In this document: positions 6,334-12,500 of the stretch, piece by piece
How the letters are laid out: every line of letters starts with the position of its first letter
Numbering within the stretch: the stretch's first letter is position 1
Program-made: the position numbers and the translations under genes
Notes under the pieces: model-generated
The model's database searches: none
Told to the model about the DNA's origin: nothing
Seen by the model: the letters and a program-made list of their open reading frames with translations, nothing else
Assembly: GCA_002367815.1 (NCBI GenBank)
Contig: DFDG01000140.1
Location: 1,152 to 13,651, forward strand
Length of the DNA stretch: 12,500 bases
From: Opitutaceae bacterium UBA3033
GTDB taxonomy: Bacteria > Verrucomicrobiota > Verrucomicrobiia > Opitutales > Opitutaceae
Direction of reading: 5' to 3'

Positions 6334-7424
6334 GGCCGGGTGGCGGAGAGGGGAAAATGCTTGGCGCGGTAGTTCACGTAGGCGTCGTGTAGAATTTCAG
6401 CGCCGGGAGTGCCTATATTCACCTGTGCCGTGCGTTTGTTCATGAGCCCTTGATACTGGTAGATGATGATCTTGTCGGCAATCGGTGCTGCCGCCTGCAG
6501 CTGCCGCTCAAGCCGTTCAAATTCGCACGACGTGCAAATGCGCCGACCGTCGGGGCGCTTTTCGGTGTAGTCGAACACCTCGCAGTTCACCCACATCTGC
6601 TGCCCGAGCTTTTCGTGCAACGGCTTGATGATCCTGTAGCCTTCGGCCGCCTCGTAAAAATTCAGGTCGGGGTAAATTTTTTCAAAGCCCGCGTGATCCT
6701 GGTAGGCAAAGATATCCACGTTGAGTTGATCCAGTTGAATCAAGAGGGCGTCCAGTTGCTCGGGGCGTGGTCTCTTCAGATTGGCGGGAGACATCATGAG
6801 CTTGGTGTCGCCGACCCGTTCCCGGATATGTTGCACGAACCGTGCGGTTTTGTCGCAATCGTCCTGCGCAAACAGACCCCCTTCTTTGATGGTGTGGGCC
6901 TCGGCGGTGAGGTAAAAGCCCCGCAGCGCTTTAGAGTGTCCGTATTGCTCGCGCAGGTCCTCCGCCATATTGGCCAGCCAGGTATCATGCTCGGGCGAAA
7001 GGTCGGGATTGGCATTGAGAGAATAGCGGCCGAATGCACCGAGACCGAGATAAACGCTCATGTTCCTTTGGGCGGCGGCACGCACGATGGCCCCGACCGG
7101 GTCCGCGCAAGGCATGGGCAACTGAAGTCCCACCGTTTTGCGGTTCGCCGGATAAAGCGGACGGCCCCAGATGGCGCAGTTGGTGACGATTACCGTGTCC
7201 AGGCCGATCGCCTGCATGTCATTCACGATGGCCTCCCAGTTTTCATCGCGCCAATCGCGGCACTCATCCACCCAGTATTGGGCGTCCCAGTTGTTGACAT
7301 GCTGGATGTCGATAAAGCTACCCGTGATCAGTGGCCGCGGCATGGGGGGAGTTTGGTGCCGGGGAAGGTGGACCTGGCGGTTGGGCTCTCGGGTCGATTG
7401 AAATTTTTGAGCGGGATCACTCAT
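6330..7424 (-). CDS. DUF4434-type TIM-barrel protein (glycoside hydrolase-like)
   Basis: From ATG 7424 the product has 364 residues and no signal peptide. Its core begins at PLITGSFIDIQ (31-41) and NWEAIVNDMQAIGLDTVIV, which resembles the DUF4434 domain, a glycosidase-like TIM barrel. Candidate active-site positions are Glu175 in GFYLTAEAHT, Asp243 in AYQDHAG and Glu282 in WVNCEVFDY, with IIIYQYQGLMN near the end. The start is uncertain. A TTG at 7451 would put the start inside a hairpin repeat and is unlikely. ATG 7424 is used here. ATG 7343 (337 residues) would begin right at the conserved core, because residues 1-27 look non-domain-like. It follows the PhyH gene in the same direction after 60 bases containing a hairpin, and overlaps the propeller gene by ATGA. 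Substrate unknown. Confidence 0.78.
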   Translation of the reverse strand: MSDPAQKFQSTREPNRQVHLPRHQTPPMPRPLITGSFIDIQHVNNWDAQYWVDECRDWRDENWEAIVNDMQAIGLDTVIVTNCAIWGRPLYPANRKTVGLQLPMPCADPVGAIVRAAAQRNMSVYLGLGAFGRYSLNANPDLSPEHDTWLANMAEDLREQYGHSKALRGFYLTAEAHTIKEGGLFAQDDCDKTARFVQHIRERVGDTKLMMSPANLKRPRPEQLDALLIQLDQLNVDIFAYQDHAGFEKIYPDLNFYEAAEGYRIIKPLHEKLGQQMWVNCEVFDYTEKRPDGRRICTSCEFERLERQLQAAAPIADKIIIYQYQGLMNKRTAQVNIGTPGAEILHDAYVNYRAKHFPLSATRP

Positions 7425-7450
7425 GCCGCCATTAAATATGGGAATACTCA

Positions 7451-7476
7451 AGGGCGGGGAGCTAAATTCCCGCCCT
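7451..7476. repeat. GGGCGGG hairpin between PhyH and DUF4434 genes
   Basis: AGGGCGGG (7451-7458) and CCCGCCCT (7469-7476) form a perfect 8-bp stem around a 10-base loop. It lies eight bases beyond the PhyH stop codon on the minus strand and before the DUF4434 start. The core matches the 4741-4772 hairpin. Inside an operon it could protect the upstream message from 3' decay, partly terminate transcription, or be a neutral REP-like element. Confidence 0.6.
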
Positions 7477-7484
7477 GTATTTTC

Positions 7485-8396
7485 TTATTCCCCTGTTTCG
7501 AGTTTCGAGTAATCACACCCAATAAAAATGCCTTCGGGTCCGGTGAACTTCTTCATGTATTCCTCGCGTGGCACGACCTGAGTGGCGGCACTGCGGTAGT
7601 GAAACTGCAAGGCGCGGCGACGCAGGTTCGAGCGATTGGCGGCAGTTTCATGCGGCAAAAGCCCGTCAAAAATCATCAGGCCGCCCGGTGGTAATTCAAT
7701 CGGCACGGCATCGGCCGGGTCCACTTTTTCCGTGGTGATTTCGCAATCAATTTTGGACCAATAATGTTCGCGCGGGCCCGTGCGATGTCCGCCGGGGATC
7801 ACTTGCATGCAACCGTTTTCTGTCGTGGCCCGATCGAGGGCGATCCACATGCCGGTCACGCCGTCGAAACGGTTGACCGCGAAATAAGCGAGATCCTGGT
7901 GCCAGGGTTTGGCTTGGCCGATCCCGGCCGGCTTGCAAAGGGCCATGCTGGAATACTGTTCGTAATCCTCACCCAGCACCGCACCCAACAATGCGCGCAA
8001 TTTGGGATGCTTGGTGGCGATGTATTCGTAGATCGGCAGCTCGTTGGTGTAGGATTGGAATTTGCGAATGTTGTCCGCCAGTTCATCGAGTCGGTCCGGT
8101 TTCGGCTCGTAATCACCCTCCACTTGAAAATGAAAATCGGAGGTTCGGCTTTTGAACAACGTGCCCCGGCCGTTTACCATCTTTTGGCCGTAGCCCTTGT
8201 TCACGTGCTCGGTGAGTTCTTCGTTGAACGCATATTTGCGCACCAGTTCGTTGATGCCGTTTGATGCCGCCGACACTTCCTCGGGCGTCAGCACATTGAG
8301 AAAAGCAAGATAGCCGTCCTCGCGATACCGGGCGATCATTTCGGCATCAGGTTTGTCCGGCAGAGTGGGGTAGATGTTGGGGATGTGGACAGTCAT
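7485..8396 (-). CDS. Phytanoyl-CoA dioxygenase (PhyH) family Fe(II)/2-oxoglutarate oxygenase
   Basis: A 303-residue cytoplasmic protein of usual PhyH length. YREDGYLAFLNVLTPEEV (24-41) is the typical family opening. The iron-binding triad is His166-x-Asp168 (PWHQDLAYF) and distal His249 (LLPHETAANRS); Arg259-261 would hold 2-oxoglutarate. GGLMIFDGLLPH and GCMQVIPGGHRTG are also family-typical. The enzymes couple 2-oxoglutarate decarboxylation to hydroxylation of a substrate that cannot be predicted here. ATG 8396 is preferred over a TTG at 8432, because that TTG overlaps the predicted -10 box and would lie upstream of the transcription start. It is the first gene of the minus operon, and its association with two glycosidase-like genes suggests oxidation of a sugar or sugar substituent (inference). 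A fragment of a related gene lies at the far end of the operon. Confidence 0.88.
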   Translation of the reverse strand: MTVHIPNIYPTLPDKPDAEMIARYREDGYLAFLNVLTPEEVSAASNGINELVRKYAFNEELTEHVNKGYGQKMVNGRGTLFKSRTSDFHFQVEGDYEPKPDRLDELADNIRKFQSYTNELPIYEYIATKHPKLRALLGAVLGEDYEQYSSMALCKPAGIGQAKPWHQDLAYFAVNRFDGVTGMWIALDRATTENGCMQVIPGGHRTGPREHYWSKIDCEITTEKVDPADAVPIELPPGGLMIFDGLLPHETAANRSNLRRRALQFHYRSAATQVVPREEYMKKFTGPEGIFIGCDYSKLETGE

Positions 8397-8431
8397 GGGT
8401 TTTCTGGGGTGGCAGCGAGAGGACCAAAGCA

Positions 8432-8460
8432 AAAATAACCAACCCTGTCACGCCTGACAA
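8432..8460 (-). promoter_or_regulatory. Sigma70-like promoter of the PhyH-DUF4434-propeller operon
   Basis: On the minus strand TTGTCA (8460-8455) and TATTTT (8437-8432) resemble -35 and -10 boxes separated by exactly 17 bases. Transcription would start near 8425, leaving a leader of about 30 bases before ATG 8396. That also excludes the longer TTG start. Box quality is judged by eye against the E. coli consensus; the organism's own consensus is unknown. Confidence 0.5.
8446..8459. promoter_or_regulatory. Inverted repeat TGTCA-N4-TGACA overlapping the -35 box
   Basis: TGTCA (8446-8450) and TGACA (8455-8459) are exact reverse complements around CGCC. The repeat covers the -35 box and the upstream half of the spacer, the position expected for a repressor operator. 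No regulator gene is in the window. Confidence 0.4.
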
Positions 8461-8469
8461 TTCGTCGGT

Positions 8470-8495
8470 CAATTGTGCCCGCAGGGCCACAATTG
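8470..8495. promoter_or_regulatory. Inverted repeat CAATTGTG-N10-CACAATTG upstream of the -35 box
   Basis: CAATTGTG (8470-8477) and CACAATTG (8488-8495) are perfect 8-bp arms. Inside them CCC/GGG also pair, with one unpaired C. The centre lies about 25 bases upstream of the -35 box on the minus strand, a usual activator or second-operator position. The arms resemble LacI-family half sites (AATTGTG), which is suggestive only. Confidence 0.45.
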
Positions 8496-8719
8496 GGAAT
8501 AAGCTCTAATGTTGGCGGTGAACGAACTAGCACCCACTCCCTCGCGGCTGTTCAAGCATCGCGGTAACAGATTTGGTCTTGTCGTTCGTCTTGATAGATA
8601 GGCTGGATACTGCCCAAGTCAGTCGCATCGCACATGATTTCCCGCCCGCTAATCCCCCCAGCTAACTTGGTTGCCCGCCAAACTGCTTCAATTGGAGACC
8701 CGATTGAGGGAGGGGGCGT

Positions 8720-8752
8720 TTTTCACCACCGGAGTTTTCCGGTATTTTGGTG
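8720..8752 (+). promoter_or_regulatory. Bulged hairpin and weak promoter candidate before the FG-GAP/haloperoxidase gene
   Basis: CACCACCGGA (8724-8733) can pair with TCCGG (8738-8742) and, across a five-base bulge, TGGTG (8748-8752). The same stretch reads TTTTCA (8720-8725), 17 bases, TATTTT (8743-8748), a weak -35/-10 pair. If used, transcription would begin near 8755, almost at ATG 8761 and about 60 bases before ATG 8818. Promoter and hairpin cannot both be confirmed by eye. Confidence 0.3.
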
Positions 8753-8760
8753 CTGATGTG

Positions 8761-11700
8761 ATGGTTGCGATCAAAGCATTTCCATTATGCCGAGCGCGGT
8801 GCGCCGGAGGGCAAATTATGGTGGGTCTGGGGTTGTTTTTATTCGGCCTGATTTTGGCTAATCCACTCCAGGGCCAATTTGTCGAACGGGCAGCAAGCTC
8901 GGGCGTCGACTTGAACTATCCCGCCGTCTTGGGTGCGCACACGGAACCGGGGCTCGATCCCTACAATGTTGGGAGTGCCAGTGCAGCGGGTGATCTGGAT
9001 GGTGATGGCTGGACCGACTTGATGGTCACGCGAACGGGGGCGCCCTGTTTGGTATTTATCAATAATCGTGACGGAACGTTCCGGGAGGAAGCGACCCTGC
9101 GAGGTTTCGGCGCAGTGGCTGACATCGGCGGTATCGGGGCTGGCGACATCGACAATGACGGCGATACCGATGTCTTCATGGTGCCGGTGTCAGGGCTGCG
9201 TTATTTTCTCTTGCTCAACGATGGCTCCGGCCATTTCACCGAAGTGGCCGTGGCGCGGGGAGCGGATGCCACCGTAACGATCGAGTCGCACCGCGGGCAG
9301 TCGGTCTCGATGGTGGATTATGATCGGGATGGGTTTTTGGACATCCACGTCTCGGAATATCTCGTTAGCCGCACCAGCGAAAATGCCCTGCACGCCGTGC
9401 TGCTGCATAACCGGGGCAGTTCTGCTCCGGGGTATTTCGAAAACAGGACTTTGGCCGCAGGTCTGGTGCAACCCGTCATTAGCGACCGCATCGACAACTA
9501 TGCATCGGTTTGGCACGATTTCGACGGCGATGGTTACCCCGATGTATTTATCGTGGGTGATTTCGGGACGAGCCAGATGTGGTGGAACAACGGCGACGGC
9601 ACCTTTGCCAACGGCACCGGCACGAGTGGCCTGGAAAACAGTGCTGATGCGATGGGCGTGACGTTGCTCGACTACGATGGTGATGGGCGAATCGACATCT
9701 TCTTGTCTGCGGTCAGCCCGGTGGGGTTAACGAACATCCAGGGTTTTTTCTCCGATAACCGACTGTATCGCAATCTGGGCAACCGCCGCTTCGCCAACGT
9801 GACCGATGCGGGTGGGGCCAAGGAATCGGGCTGGGGCTGGGGCACGCAGTCCCTCGATGCCAACAACGATGGCTGGCCCGATCTCGTGGTGACCAACGGA
9901 TTCAACGAGACCACCGGTAGTTTTGAGTCGGATTCGACCAAATTCTTCATCAATCAAATGGGCACATTCAGCGACCGCAGTGCGGCGTATGGCATTACGG
10001 ATACAGGCTACGGGCGGAGTTTGGTCGTGCTGGATTACGACAATGACGGCCGGGAAGATATCTTCATCACGCAGACCTTGGGGCATCGGATTCTTTATCA
10101 TAACGAGAGTCCGACGGCCAATGCGCACTGGTTGAGGCTGCGCTTTGTGGGCACGAGTTCCAACCGCTCGGGCTACGGGTGCGAGGTCACCCTCACGGCC
10201 GGTGGTCGCAACCAAGTCGCAGTCTACAATCCCACCAACTCTTATATCGGGCAACGTGAGCCCTTCCTGCATTTTGGTTTAGGCAGCAGCACGACGGTCA
10301 GCAAAATCATCGTCAAGTGGCCCAACGGAATATCACAGGAATTCACCAATGTTAATGCAGATCAGATTCTCACTTTAACGGAGGCTACGACGATATCCGG
10401 CTCGGCCAATGCCCCGGCCATTACGACTCAGCCGGCAGACGTGGCGGTGGCCAAGGACGGCGCGGCGGCATTCAGCGTGACCGCCCAAGGCTCGCCAACG
10501 CCGGTTTACAATTGGTTTAAAAACGGGGTTCGGCTTGATGGCCAGAACGGGTCTTCGCTGAACATTGCCCGGGTCCAACCGGTAGATCAGGGCACCTATA
10601 CCGTCACGGCCACGAATCCAAACGGTGCCGTCACCAGTCGGGGAGCCACCCTTAGTGTGACCGCAAATATCAACGCCAAATCAGTGGCCCGTTGGTGGAA
10701 TGAAGCCCTGCTCGATGGCATCCGTAAGGATACGCCTGATCCGCCCGTCCATGCCCGTAATCTTTACCACGTTTCGGCTGCGCTTTGGGACGCATTCTGG
10801 ACCTATGAACGCGACGCATGGGCGACGCGTCATGAAGTGTTTACCAAGGAAACACTCAGTCTGCCGGCGAGTGAGACCGACCGGACATCCGCACAGCGAG
10901 AGGCCATGAGCTACGCGGCTTACACTATCATCAAACAACGCTTTGCCCGCAGTCCGGGCACGGTTGCGACCCAGGCCGGAATTCGTTGGCTCATGCAGCA
11001 ACTCGGGTATGATCCCGATCGCACCGACGCCACCGGTAGCTCGCCTTCGGCGGTCGGTATGCGGATGGGGCGACAGATTTTATCGCTCACGCTCAACGAC
11101 GGCGCGAATGAGGCGAACAACTACGCGGACGGGACAAACTATGTAGCCTCCAATCCACCACTGGTCGTGCGAGACGCAGGTGTCGGGTCCGGCGTTGATC
11201 CCGACCGCTGGCAGCCGTTGAATCTGGCCAACACCGTCACGCAGAACGGTATCATCCTCGGCCCATCCGTGCAGTCGTTCGTGGGGGTCAACGCGAAGAA
11301 CACCCGGACCTTCGCTCTGACCCGTTTGCCCAGTGGTTTCCCTGTCGATGACCCCGGACCACCGCCGCGATTCAACAGTGCGAACCGCTCTGAATACATC
11401 CGGCAGGCTAAGGAACTCATTTTGATTTCCTCGCAATTGACCGCGACCGACGGAGTGACGTTGGATATTTCGCCCGGAAAGATTCTCAATAACACGATAG
11501 GAACAAACGATGGAGCCGGGCACCCGAGTAACCCGGTTACTGGTCGGCCCTACCCCAGCAACATCGTGCTACGCGGCGATTATGGCCGGGTGCTGGCGGA
11601 GTATTGGGCGGACGGTCCCGACTCCGAGACCCCACCGGGGCACTGGAATGTGATTTACAACCAGATCAGTGACCACGCGCAGGAGACGCACCAATTTCGA

Positions 11701-12500
11701 GGGACGGGCACGATTTTGCGGCGGATAGAATGGGATGTGATTGGCTACTTGGCGTTAAACGGGGCCCTGCATGATGCCGCCAGTGCGGCGTGGACGATCA
11801 AGCGCGAGTATGATTCCTCGCGGCCGATTACGATGATCCGTTATCTGGCGTCGCTCGGGCAATCCTCGGACAGCAATCAACTCTACTACAATGCCGCGGG
11901 TTTGCCGCTGATCTCCGGGCAAATCGAATTGGTTACGGCCCAGTCATCCGCCGTCGGCGGGCGCCACGCGCATCTGGCGGGCGCGGTTGGCAAAATCGCG
12001 GTCAAGGCCTGGCTCGGCACGCCGCCGAGTGCAACGCAGACTGCCGGGGTGGGGTGGATACTCGGCGAAAATTGGGTGCCCTATCAGCGGGAGACCTTTG
12101 TAAGTCCCGCTTTCCCCGGTTATATTTCCGGCCACAGCACTTTCAGCCGGGCGGCGGCAGAAGTCCTGACCAAGTTAACCGGCAGTGAGTTTTTTCCCGG
12201 GGGCCTGGCGACCTATGATTTTAACGCCGGCACTGGCTTGGGTTTTGAAGCCGGGCCGTTGCAAAATGTCCAATTGCAATGGGCCACGTATTTTGATGCT
12301 TCGGACCAAGCCGGCCTCTCGCGACTCTATGGTGGCATCCATATCGAAGCGGATGATTTGGCCGGACGCAGGCTGGCGGTAAAAATTGGCGACGATACCT
12401 TCAATCGTTTTCTGCAGCTCTACAATCCCGCCACGCTTTCGCTACCGGGCGATAACTCCACTCCGGCTGGTTCAGGTTCCGGCTCCGGCGGCAGCACGCC
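8761..12500 (+). CDS. Giant exported protein: FG-GAP propeller, ASPIC/UnbV, Ig-like and vanadium haloperoxidase-like domains (3' partial)
   Basis: One frame stays open from 8761 to the window edge (1246 codons, no stop). Signal peptide: Lys5, Arg11, Arg13, then IMVGLGLFLFGLILA. Seven calcium-type FG-GAP motifs follow (DLDGDG, DIDNDG, DYDRDG, DFDGDG, DYDGDG, DANNDG, DYDNDG; first at residue 78, last at 425), enough for a seven-bladed propeller. ASPIC/UnbV domain, about 468-539 (NRSGYG, HFGLG, VKWPNG). Ig-like domain, 552-634 (WFKNG, DQGTYTVTATN). From 638 a vanadium haloperoxidase/PAP2-like domain has all vanadate-binding motifs: Lys1014-x6-Arg1021-Pro, Ser1123-Gly-His1125 and Arg1188-x5-His1194, plus WADGPDSETPPGHW. 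A Gly/Ser linker at the edge suggests more follows. Predicted role: surface or secreted haloperoxidase or phosphatase-like enzyme. ATG 8818, with GGAGGG at 8806-8811, is an alternative start but loses the positively charged n-region. Confidence 0.85.
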   Translation, partial: MVAIKAFPLCRARCAGGQIMVGLGLFLFGLILANPLQGQFVERAASSGVDLNYPAVLGAHTEPGLDPYNVGSASAAGDLDGDGWTDLMVTRTGAPCLVFINNRDGTFREEATLRGFGAVADIGGIGAGDIDNDGDTDVFMVPVSGLRYFLLLNDGSGHFTEVAVARGADATVTIESHRGQSVSMVDYDRDGFLDIHVSEYLVSRTSENALHAVLLHNRGSSAPGYFENRTLAAGLVQPVISDRIDNYASVWHDFDGDGYPDVFIVGDFGTSQMWWNNGDGTFANGTGTSGLENSADAMGVTLLDYDGDGRIDIFLSAVSPVGLTNIQGFFSDNRLYRNLGNRRFANVTDAGGAKESGWGWGTQSLDANNDGWPDLVVTNGFNETTGSFESDSTKFFINQMGTFSDRSAAYGITDTGYGRSLVVLDYDNDGREDIFITQTLGHRILYHNESPTANAHWLRLRFVGTSSNRSGYGCEVTLTAGGRNQVAVYNPTNSYIGQREPFLHFGLGSSTTVSKIIVKWPNGISQEFTNVNADQILTLTEATTISGSANAPAITTQPADVAVAKDGAAAFSVTAQGSPTPVYNWFKNGVRLDGQNGSSLNIARVQPVDQGTYTVTATNPNGAVTSRGATLSVTANINAKSVARWWNEALLDGIRKDTPDPPVHARNLYHVSAALWDAFWTYERDAWATRHEVFTKETLSLPASETDRTSAQREAMSYAAYTIIKQRFARSPGTVATQAGIRWLMQQLGYDPDRTDATGSSPSAVGMRMGRQILSLTLNDGANEANNYADGTNYVASNPPLVVRDAGVGSGVDPDRWQPLNLANTVTQNGIILGPSVQSFVGVNAKNTRTFALTRLPSGFPVDDPGPPPRFNSANRSEYIRQAKELILISSQLTATDGVTLDISPGKILNNTIGTNDGAGHPSNPVTGRPYPSNIVLRGDYGRVLAEYWADGPDSETPPGHWNVIYNQISDHAQETHQFRGTGTILRRIEWDVIGYLALNGALHDAASAAWTIKREYDSSRPITMIRYLASLGQSSDSNQLYYNAAGLPLISGQIELVTAQSSAVGGRHAHLAGAVGKIAVKAWLGTPPSATQTAGVGWILGENWVPYQRETFVSPAFPGYISGHSTFSRAAAEVLTKLTGSEFFPGGLATYDFNAGTGLGFEAGPLQNVQLQWATYFDASDQAGLSRLYGGIHIEADDLAGRRLAVKIGDDTFNRFLQLYNPATLSLPGDNSTPAGSGSGSGGST
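8806..8811 (+). promoter_or_regulatory. Shine-Dalgarno-like GGAGGG supporting an alternative start at 8818
   Basis: GGAGGG lies six bases before ATG 8818, ideal ribosome-binding-site spacing. No other gene in the window has a comparable motif, and the 8818 start would leave a signal peptide without positive charge, so this may be a chance match within coding sequence. Confidence 0.35.

Larger units (their letters stand above)
8397..8760. other. Divergent intergenic region (364 bases)
   Basis: This region separates the divergent PhyH operon and the FG-GAP/haloperoxidase gene. Its left part (8432-8495) holds a minus-strand promoter and two inverted repeats. Its right end (8720-8752) holds a hairpin and a weak plus-strand promoter candidate. 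Between 8500 and 8700 I see no open frame with family resemblance, no tRNA-like fold and no clear repeat. An in-frame TAA at 8650-8652 bounds how far upstream the right-hand gene could start. Confidence 0.6.

Noticed and set aside
7425..7451. TTG start at 7451 extending the DUF4434 protein by nine residues
   Set aside because: It begins inside the GGGCGGG hairpin arm, and the added residues do not belong to the domain.
6450..7694. A 414-codon plus-strand open frame opposite the DUF4434 and PhyH genes
   Set aside because: It lies antisense to two genes with clear family motifs, spans their intergenic hairpin, and its translation shows no recognisable domain. It is a shadow of GC-rich coding sequence.
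7764..8264. A 166-codon plus-strand open frame opposite PhyH
   Set aside because: It is fully antisense to the PhyH catalytic core and has no family resemblance.
8397..8432. TTG start at 8432 extending PhyH by 12 residues
   Set aside because: It overlaps the predicted -10 box and lies upstream of the predicted transcription start, and the extra residues look non-conserved.
8500..8700. Possible small gene or small RNA in the divergent region
   Set aside because: No frame with family resemblance, no convincing promoter-terminator pair and no tRNA-like fold were seen.
9727..10272. A 181-codon minus-strand open frame
   Set aside because: It is antisense to the FG-GAP and UnbV region, whose plus-strand frame has seven regular DxDxDG repeats.
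11080..11523. Overlapping minus-strand open frames of 118-147 codons
   Set aside because: They are antisense to the continuous haloperoxidase-domain frame with intact vanadate motifs; no independent signal was seen.

Overview
The window looks like a chromosomal segment of a moderately GC-rich Gram-negative bacterium, most likely a member of the Verrucomicrobiota (Opitutia-like). This is inferred from the family mix: a Gfo/Idh/MocA oxidoreductase, an AP-endonuclease-2-type sugar isomerase, an enolase-superfamily enzyme, a phytanoyl-CoA dioxygenase (PhyH), a DUF4434 protein, a Tat-exported beta-propeller protein and an FG-GAP/ASPIC-UnbV giant. GC-rich intergenic palindromes fit the same picture. 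No rRNA, tRNA, CRISPR array, transposase or integrase is visible, so the taxonomic call rests on gene content alone.

Layout, left to right. Bases 1-1413 (+) hold the 3' part of a lipase-maturation-factor-like membrane protein fused to a C-terminal Sel1 repeat domain. Bases 1526-4737 (+) hold three co-directional genes: a Gfo/Idh/MocA dehydrogenase, a sugar isomerase/epimerase-like TIM barrel, and a mandelate racemase/muconate lactonizing-type enzyme. A palindromic repeat lies between the second and third. A perfect 14-bp GC-rich hairpin (4741-4772) separates them from a convergent minus-strand operon. In transcription order that operon is PhyH dioxygenase (8396 to 7485), DUF4434 TIM barrel (7424 to 6330) and Tat-signal beta-propeller protein (6333 to 4843). 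The last two overlap by ATGA. A good sigma70-like promoter with adjacent inverted repeats precedes it. A 364-base divergent intergenic region follows. From 8761 (+) a very large exported protein runs off the right edge: signal peptide, seven FG-GAP blades, ASPIC/UnbV domain, Ig-like domain, then a vanadium-dependent haloperoxidase-like domain with all its vanadate-binding motifs. It has no stop codon inside the window.

How the genes may work together (inference): the plus-strand trio has the oxidation/isomerisation/dehydration-or-racemisation chemistry typical of sugar or sugar-acid catabolism. The minus operon pairs two glycosidase-like proteins with an Fe(II)/2-oxoglutarate oxygenase, a recurrent combination in Verrucomicrobiota and Planctomycetota. 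No transporter or regulator is present, so the substrate cannot be named. The most unusual observation is a 17-codon decayed 3' end of a second, divergent PhyH gene immediately after the beta-propeller gene. It is followed by a GGGCGGG hairpin, as is the intact PhyH gene, so the DUF4434/propeller pair is flanked by two PhyH-3'-end-plus-hairpin modules. Also notable are the two multidomain fusions (LMF-Sel1 and FG-GAP/UnbV-Ig-haloperoxidase).
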